This document shows, one piece after another, positions 56,696 through 64,000 of a stretch of 64,000 nucleotides of DNA. The translations under genes and the position numbers were made by a program. Position 1 is the stretch's first letter. The number at the start of each line of letters is the position of its first letter. The notes beneath the pieces were generated by a model. The model searched no databases. It was not told the origin of the DNA and saw only the letters and a program-made list of their open reading frames with translations. Origin of the DNA: Siderastrea radians (lineage: Eukaryota; Cnidaria; Anthozoa; Scleractinia; Rhizangiidae); the NCBI GenBank assembly GCA_964017195.1, contig OZ024896.1, forward strand, positions 32,788,307 to 32,852,306, written 5' to 3'.

Positions 56696-58070
56696 CATTC
56701 GAACAAAACAAAAGTAATAGTCCCTTACGCGTCTTTATATAGTACATACCCTTGAAAGGCTTTCTATTTACCCTGCTAACTGTTGCCGGGTACACCACAT
56801 TAGTGGAAAATAATATAAAAATATAACAAGTAAAAATTACATTTTTTTGCGTTATTCCGTATATTTTAGTAAGTTGCGTGTGTCTCGTGTATAGATGTAA
56901 TGAAATATACTGGTTCAGTGACAAATTAAACAATTCATTGGACGGCAATATATCTGAGCGGGCAGTGTTTAAAACAATCAATATATACGTGAATGAAATT
57001 CAAGTCTTTCATCGCCAGCAACTTGCCTTTTTTGATGTATCATATAAAGGAAATTGCAGCACTAAAACGTGTCTTAATAAGGACCGAATAATAGTTAGTC
57101 AGAGTAGAACAATTGAATTACTCGCATACATCGATATTTTTTATTTTGACTCGCATCACTTGTTTGACTGGGTTGTAACCAAAGCACGGAACAGACTTAC
57201 CTGGACACAGTGTATTCAATCCGGTCCATCGATGTGAAAATCCAATCTGATCGAAACACAACAATCAGAAGGGCCGCATGCAAGCTTATGCAGTTGCTTT
57301 TGTATAACAGGCACAACAAACCTTTTCTACTGCCGACAGAACAATTCACTTTTCGTGCGCAAGTACCATCTCAAAGATTTGGCATGTTATGAAGTATCTT
57401 CATTGATGGCGCCCGGTGCACGCTGCTGCAAATCACCATTTCAACTTCGTTCGGAATGACCACCGATTTGATCAATGTCGACATGACCATCTTACAATTG
57501 AAGTATACAAATCTTCAAACAAAATGTTTGTAGTTAAGACATTTTAAAAATAAATATGCCTGACTTTTTCCGCCAAGCGAGTTCGCGCGCCGCCAAACAT
57601 AATTTATTCTACTACCAGAAACGAAAATTGATCCACATAACGTAAGTGTTGACAATATCACCTTGCGAGACTGCAGCTTTCGTCCTAGGAATTCTGGAGT
57701 TTTCTGTCTTCTCATTCTGCGATACAGTGCTCAAGAGCATTATTTTACGAAAAACGGACAAAGTTTTGGCCTAGCTTGGCAGACTACAGTCTTGTAGGCA
57801 GACGAATTCAATATTTCTTTTTTCCCCTTCTTTTAATCAGCTTTGGTAAATATATTAATCGCGACGGCCTAAATTTGTCAAGTGATGACTTGTAAATGAT
57901 GTGTAACATTCCTTCACCAAGGCTTACGAAGCATCATATTGCGTCATCTGTCAACAGGCCTATTGTGTGATATTGCGAAATCGGGTCACTTGTGTGTGCT
58001 CATGGCCGCTCAATCCGTCCGTAACTAAGGCCTGCGGTCCTCATGGTGAAATAGACCACCGTTAGAGTTA
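56696..58070. other. Intergenic, no supported gene
   Basis: A 119-aa open frame at 56878-57237 has no recognisable domain and normal AT-rich composition. I do not call it a gene. Confidence 0.4.
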
Positions 58071-58099
58071 TCCCGGTACCCGACCCACTCACGTTTGGG

Positions 58100-59880
58100 T
58101 ATCGGGCCGGAAAAAAAAATTGGTACCTCTTAGAAAGTAAATAAATTCGGGCCACGCACACAAAATGAAATTCTGGTACACTTTCAAGTGATTGTGCCCT
58201 AGCTATTGTAAGCTGGAGGATTACGTTATGTCAGATCGTGTTGTACATCCATTAACTGATCAATATCATGGCACCACAAATCGTTAACGCGTTCCGATCT
58301 GATCTCTGGTTGTTCTAGTGGCATAAAACTGATTACGTCCCAATTCTTGCTCTAAAGATGCTGACAAGCACGTCAGAACAAGCGTCATAAAAAGAAACAA
58401 GAAGTAATAAGAAGAAATAATAAGAAGGTCCGTAGTCCGTAGCTAGACCGCAGTTGACATTCACATGTACAGTCCGTGTCATTCTTTTCTATTGACCTTA
58501 ACCGTAAGTATATGATTCATATTCTCTTGCCTGATAGTGACCTTGCATTTGTTGAGCTTCTGTTCGTTGGTGTAAAGTTACCACTATACAACAAAGTGCA
58601 CATTTCGCAACTCAATCTTAATTTCTCACCTTGAGCTTGAACCGCCTGTGATTCTGTGATCTCCTGTTCGTTGGTGTATAGTCGGCACCTTTGCAAAACA
58701 TGGCTTCCCAAATCGTGCTGATCTCCGGTTGTTCTAGCGGCATAGGACTTGCTACCGCTGTGCTTCTCGCTAAAGATGCTGAGAAACGCTTCAAGGTTTA
58801 CGCCACCATGAGAAATCTGGCGAAGAAAGGACAACTGGAGGAAGAAGGAAAGGAATATCTTGGAGACACATTGATTATCAAGCAGATGGATGTGTGTAGC
58901 GAGGAATCAGTCAACGAAGCTGTACAAGAACTGCTCGACACTGAAGGGAAAATTGATGTGTTGTGTAAGTCTTCGATTTAAGAAATTTATTAATCAGTTT
59001 TGTCATGTATATGTAAGCCTGCGAAAGCTAGAATTAAAAGCCGTTAAAGCCACAAGTCAATCCAGACTTTCAGCGTCGTGTTGAAACGTACGTGAACACT
59101 GACGAGTAATAGGAACTGTAGGCTCAGTCTATAGGCTCAGTTACGTTAAAGTTTGGACAAGCTTCATCTCCAAGAACGCATCAGTCCTCGCCATCGCGTG
59201 TTCCGTTCTTGGTAAAGCATGACCCAATTCTATAGAGAAGGAGAACACGAGAGCCCTTTTCACTGAAGTGAAAGCTTCGCGGGAGCCTGATTAACTCTTT
59301 AAGCCCCAATATCGATATGTGTATTCTCCGTGTCTGTTCTACATAAATTTGTTTGGTACCAGTTGAGAGAATTTGCTTAAAATTAAAACATTTCATCTTT
59401 GGTTATCATTTCCGTTATTCTCATGACCTGTGTGTTTGATAAAGTAGGAATGTTTTAGGAGAAATTAGGTGTTTGTCACTACTAGGGCTTAAAGAGTTAA
59501 CCACTTGGATCAATACAGACTTTTTTCTTTTAGTTAACAATGCTGGCATAGGAGTAATTTGCCCATTGGAGTGTATCCCAATTCACATGGCGCAGGAAAT
59601 GATGGATATTAACTTCTTTGGCACTCTACGCCCGACAAAGGCTGTATTGCCGAGCATGAAAGCGAGGCAGAGTGGTCACATCATTAACTGCAGTTCTGAA
59701 GGAGGTATTATTGGTGTGCCGTTCTGGGAGGCCTACTCAGCTTCGAAGTTTGCTGTTGAGGGCCTCACTGAGAGTTTGGCTCCAATGCTGCGCCAATTCA
59801 ATATCAGGTTAGCAGGTAGCCTGTTTAAAGCTAAAAATTGTAATTATTATTGCTGTGGTACAAGTTTGGAGTGATCGTCC
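58100..59880 (+). repeat. Segmental duplication block E
   Basis: Co-linear with 30-2160 (block A) including intron 1, exon 2 and the TGCTGTGGTA downstream segment, and with block B up to exon 1. Preceded by the same GGTACCCGAC hairpin as block B. Confidence 0.8.
58268..58370 (+). pseudogene. Relic of SDR exon 1 (block E)
   Basis: ATGGCACCACAAATCGTTAA starts like SDR exon 1, then carries an 8-9 bp insertion and loses frame. Counterpart of the relics at 199 and 10581. Confidence 0.7.
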
Positions 59881-60910
59881 CTCATATCATAAAATAATTT
59901 CATGTTGTCAAACCTCATATTTTTCACAGAAATTTAAGTTTTGATAATAAATAAACCTATTTAAATCTTTTACATTCACTCCAAACGTAGAGGGTTACAT
60001 ACGTTACCCCTTCACGAAATGAGACTTCAGCACGCAGCGAAACGCATTTATCATTTATGGTTTCAGAATACTACTAGAACATCTTTAGACAAAAACTGAA
60101 ACATTATTTTGTTTGATTTCAACATGTCTTTTAGCTCTTAAAGGTTATACCAAAACTACGTAGCTCCTTCAATGTTTCCCCCTCCAGTAGGTTGCCGGCA
60201 TCATAATCTCTTGTTGCCGGGGCAACCATTCTTTTAAAAGGCGTAACTATATTTAAGGTTTATTTAACAATGTTTTAGCGACTATGTTTTTGAAAAGTTA
60301 CCTCAAAAGGGAGGAGGGGTTATTTGAAGTATAGCTATTATCGGAGGACAAAATGATTAAAAGGCTGACACTAAGACTAAAGGGCAAATACATTGCCAAC
60401 AAATTTGCCATTTTTCCATGGTGCCAGCTTTCCAGTCAGTGTGGTTTATTTAAATTAGCGACGTCTGGAACGTGTATTCTCCACGGTAGGTCTAAAATGT
60501 GGGTGCTGTTGCACACAGATGTGCTTATGCACATGTACGCTTTAAACTTTCTCCTTTGCTTCCACAGATGTACCATACTAGAGCCAGGCCCCGTGATTAC
60601 CTCAGGATTTCAAAATTCAGCAGCCTGGAGCGAACCCATAGACAAATCAACCGCTGACCAAAAGACGCAAGAGTTAATGGAGGTCTCGCTTGTAAAGGTT
60701 ATGGAGGCGTTTCGTACCGCACTGGAATCGAGCAAGATAGCAGCCGTCGTGAAAGAAATAATTTTAGGCAAAAACACCAACTTTCGTTGCCAGATAAATG
60801 TTGATTTCTTGGCGGGTGAAATTGCTTCAAAACTAAAAGATCCAGCCTCCAATGAGCCGATTGACCTGATTACGAAACGATTTTTCGGAGAGCAGAAGGA
60901 TAAAAATTAA
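58700..60910 (+). CDS. SDR family oxidoreductase, 17-beta-HSD1/RDH8-like (gene E), 293 aa
   Basis: Exons are 58700-58964, 59534-59807 and 60568-60910 (265, 274 and 343 nt; 882 nt in phase). The protein starts MASQIVLISGCSSGIG. NNAG at 90-93, Asn115, Ser143 (NCSSEGG), Tyr156 and Lys160 (YSASK) are present. The third exon begins RCTILEPGPVITSGF and ends EQKDKN. It is the functional sister of broken gene A: exon 2, intron 1 and flanks are the closest match. One unusual change is RPTKAV where paralogues have RLIQAV/RLIKAV. The role is as for gene C; the substrate is unknown. Confidence 0.9.
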
Positions 60911-62490
60911 AAGAAATTGTAAGGCCTTTTGATTGCCGATATTGAATTATTGGCTAGCCGGTTCCTTTCAAAAATAGAGTGAAAACCTGGATTTTTAGGT
61001 TTAAAATCATTTCCCGTTCCATTTGTAATCTTAGGTTTCAATCTGAACGATTAATGGTCGTAGTTAGACGTTCTTATGGTTGTCGGAATCTGGTTTTGGA
61101 TCGTTTGTTCGTAGTAATATAACGATTCCTATAACACTGTTCTACAGACCATTTAGAGATCACGAAAAAATTAAATTGATCACTTTTCAGATGTTTGTTC
61201 TATTTCTGCATAAAATTTACGACGATCTTGACTATTAATTCATATTCTGTATTGGCTTTAAGGAGGGCAACCTTAAATCTCCTCGTTATCTTTTTATCCT
61301 TTTTGTTGATCTAAACAAGTCATGAGAAACTGTAGTTCGCCTTTGCGCATGACATTAAGATAAATTAAATTGAAAGAAGATATTTGTTGCTGACCGCTCA
61401 AAACAGTAATGAAAGAAATCACAAATTCTTTTTTGGTCAGGTACCTTTTTTGATAATTTGAGTTTTACTGAGCTTTTTTTAAAGTAGCATTGAAACTTTA
61501 TAGATTGCAATAAAGGATATTGCGGATCGCTAGCTTCTGCGGAATTGAAGCCATACACACTTGGATTTAGAACTAATGCGGAATTGGTTGTAATATACAC
61601 TCTGTGCGCAATTTTCTCTTAACTGACATTTAAGATAATAGTTACTCTGTTCCGTGTTAAGAACGAGTAGAGAATTAAACCAATGTCTTGAGCATAACGA
61701 ACTACCTTAACTTGGGTACCAGATGATTGTCTTGTGTGACCTATTCCGGGATCCCTGGTAAAATTATGAGCTTGAATCAAGGGAATGCTCCCTGAACTCG
61801 TAAACCCTGTATGATAAAAGGTTGTTAATGAGAGCAAGGCTTACTTTCCAGCAACATTTTTTCGTCAAAATCCTTTTCATATTTTCCTCCAATTATACCA
61901 TCACAAAATCGAGCACTTATAGTAATAAGACTCGCTAACCGCTTTACTTCTCGTTAAAGATCAAATTATGGTAAAATTTCGTTAAAATACAGGAGGGGTC
62001 GCATTTGGAATAACTTACCAAAGGAATTGAAAATGTGAAAAGAGTTCATCCTCTATTGAAATGTGAAAATCTTTGAAATAGTTCTTTTAAAGAGAGATAT
62101 GTGCAAAATCAAAGTATTAAATCTAGACACACGATTCTTAGAACTGACGTAATTAGTATGTAGGATACAATGATCCATCTACAAATTTAGGTCAATGAGT
62201 CCTGGGACTCATCAAGCCATTAACCTGTGAGTCCCAAACCTTTTCAGTGAGTCCAATACTAGTATTGGCGAGTCTTCAGCTGGTATTGATTCATTCATCA
62301 TTGAATCAGGAATTTGGAACAATGACGCAAAAGAGAAGTTTTCTGATCAAGCTATTGTCATCACATTTGTTTAACAATACTCACAGTAAAGGTATTGAAT
62401 CAATTGTTATAAGCAAACAGAACCAGTAGTAGCCAATACAAAACTACAAACTAGAGTTAAAGTTACTGATCATTTAAGTCAGAAGATGAA
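60911..62490. other. 3' flank of gene E and intergenic
   Basis: No gene seen. At 62190-62290 there are several GTGAGTCC/TGAGTCCC words, a minor repeat. Confidence 0.4.
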
Positions 62491-62491
62491 G

Positions 62492-63533
62492 TTAAAGTTT
62501 TGGGTTCGTCTTCTTCAGTTCATAGATGCGTCTGTCTTTCACAGCTCTCCACTTCAAAAGTGCTGCTTGGAAATTGAAACTTGCTCTTTCTGGGCCAAGT
62601 TTAACCCGAATCAACTTCTGTTGAACAACTGGTGTGAGCCTGTTTCTAGAAGGGGTTAAAATGTTGTTTTGCACTGAAAAACCCCTTTCACACCCAGCAG
62701 TGTGCACTGCCAAAGCTAACCCCAGTTGTGCAAGTGTTACAAGAAATTCCTATTTTATGGAACTCTGACATTATTTCGTTCGCTATCCCCACTCCTGTTG
62801 AATCGGTACACTCGATGTTGGTAACGTAATGTGTGCTTGGTTTCATTTCTTCCGAAATTATCTGCGTGTAGATATCAAGCCTTTTAACATTGGCGATGTC
62901 GGTGCTTTCATCCGCAAGAACCGTGACAACAGAAGATTTTGATAACCTTTCTTTGAGTTCATCTTCTAACAAGTCGGAAAGGCAGTCCAAAATGTCATTA
63001 TAAGTTGTGTAGGATTCGTAGTGGATGTTAGCAGATTGTTTTAAAATTGCAATATCCTCCAATCCTAAATCATGCAAGAGTTCCAGAAGGGATTTGAACT
63101 GAACAAGAGGCAAGCCTTCGACACAAAGCCAGTGAACACACTTAAGAAGTACCATGACGGCTTTGTTTTGCTGTGATTCGGCTTTTTCTTTAATAGCTTC
63201 AAACTGCTTTGGTATCTGCGGTTTCTGCAAAGCCATTTGGTGATCGCTGAGTGCAGCATGTCTGACGAGCGTTGTGTTTTGGAAATTCTTGCAGCGCGCC
63301 ACTTTGCACATTCCATTTTTCTTCTTGTGTTCTGTGCAAACTTTGCAGTACATATAGTCTTCCTTTTCGTCATAAGCCAACCAAGAATACGTTTTCATCC
63401 AGCTGCTGAAAAATTTTCTTGCTTTTGTTTGGTTTGATGCAGTTGATGAATTGTTAGAACTGGGAGTGCTGTCAATAGCGCTAGCTTGGGCAGCTTCCGC
63501 GGCCAGAGGGACAAAATCGCCTGCACTTACCAC
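62492..63533 (-). pseudogene. hAT transposase (ZNF862-like), internally deleted
   Basis: The N-terminal 281-aa frame (63533-62688) has a low-complexity Ser/Asn start, a TTF-type zinc finger (YMYCKVCTEHKKKNGMC ... LVRHAALSDH) and a DUF4371-like start (VVTVLADESTDIANV). A second frame (62713-62492) has the hAT C-terminal dimerisation signature (CERGFSVQNNI, RNRLTP). The central catalytic portion between them is missing and the frames overlap out of phase, so it is a deletion derivative. Such proteins are both transposases and domesticated host genes; the deletion argues for a dead transposon. Confidence 0.75.
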
Positions 63534-63559
63534 AGGGTGAAATAACGCGTTTACGTTTC

Positions 63560-63935
63560 AGGTTTCATAACGGTTATTCAACGGAAACATGAATATCCGC
63601 AAACGGAAATGTAAGTAACCGTTGCGGGAAACCCGGATGTACATTACGTTTCCGCAACTGCGGCTCTGCGGAAACGCATTCCTTAAACTCACGTATCCGC
63701 AACGTTTACGCAGTGACGGAAACTCTGACAGCCATCGTGTTTCCGCGACTCGTAAATTCGACGGACACACAATTATCCGCTGGATTTCCGAAGAGTAAAT
63801 GTAACGATAAATCACGTATCCACAAGGTTTACGCAGTTACGGAAACTCTAAAAACCGTTATGTTTCCACGATTTGTAAATTTGACAGACACACAATTATC
63901 CGCTGGATTTTTCGAAGGGTACATCATTCACTGGG
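63560..63935. repeat. ~123-bp tandem repeat next to the hAT remnant
   Basis: Two units from CACGTATCC.CAA.GTTTACG (about 63691 and 63814), plus related CGGAAAC words in 63560-63690. It may be the subterminal region of the hAT element. Confidence 0.7.
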
Positions 63936-64000
63936 AAGTTCAAGTTGGGATAGGAAGGGATTTGATTTCCCTTGTAAATCACAGATACGCCTAATAAAAA

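Noticed and set aside
56878..57237. 119-aa frame as a gene
   Set aside because: No domain, no splice context and no paralogue in the window.

Overview
The window looks like nuclear DNA of a cnidarian, most likely a stony coral. It is AT-rich and intron-bearing, with GT/AG splice sites, simple repeats and many transposon families side by side: DIRS, CR1-like LINE, Penelope-like, MULE, hAT, tRNA SINEs and hairpin MITEs. There is no bacterial gene organisation, CRISPR array, operon or rRNA. The genus cannot be fixed from the sequence alone.

The host gene content is mainly a tandem family of short-chain dehydrogenases (SDR; 17-beta-HSD1 / retinol dehydrogenase 8-like), all on the + strand and all with the same three-exon structure. 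Three loci read as intact genes: 38043-40963 (289 aa), 44863-51005 (291 aa) and 58700-60910 (293 aa). In each the catalytic residues fall at Asn115, Ser143, Tyr156 and Lys160. Two loci are broken: 623-1711 (2-bp deletion in exon 1, no exon 3) and 11003-20096 (2-bp insertion in exon 1, an intron swollen by transposons, no exon 3). Three of the five loci (those starting at 623, 11003 and 58700) lie in one duplicated block that also carries a dead exon-1 relic about 420 bp upstream. Other host-gene pieces are an aerolysin-like pore-forming-fold pseudogene (about 3994-4932) and a homeobox exon present twice, once with an open frame (55463-55650) and once frameshifted (7301-7487).

The most unusual region is 20426-34420: two head-to-tail copies of a mobile element of about 6 and 8 kb that I cannot assign to a named family. 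It encodes a small two-exon protein behind a TATA box, a papillomavirus-E1-like superfamily 3 helicase (copy 2 only), and, convergently on the - strand, a 571-aa protein with a C2H2 zinc finger, a tyrosine recombinase domain with canonical R/K/HxxR/H/Y spacing, and a C-terminal Myb/SANT domain. The two copies meet at a site built like a recombinase core: 15-bp perfect inverted arms around an 8-bp spacer. The element also has a dense GGAAC/GTTCC array inside its right end and a palindrome of about 0.95 kb inside its left end. Copy 1 keeps intact recombinase and ORF1 but lacks the helicase. Copy 2 keeps the helicase region but carries stops or frameshifts in all genes.

Layout: 1-2.3 kb SDR duplicate block A; 2.3-8 kb LINE/MITE nest, aerolysin-like pseudogene, Penelope-like endonuclease, homeobox relic; 8.7-10.1 kb tandem repeats; 10.4-20.1 kb SDR block B with DIRS and MULE insertions; 20.4-34.4 kb recombinase-helicase elements; 34.4-38 kb repeats; 38.0-51 kb SDR genes C and D with DNA transposons between and inside them; 51-58 kb SINEs, satellites, MITE, homeobox exon; 58.1-60.9 kb SDR gene E; 62.5-64 kb internally deleted hAT (ZNF862-like) transposase and a tandem repeat.
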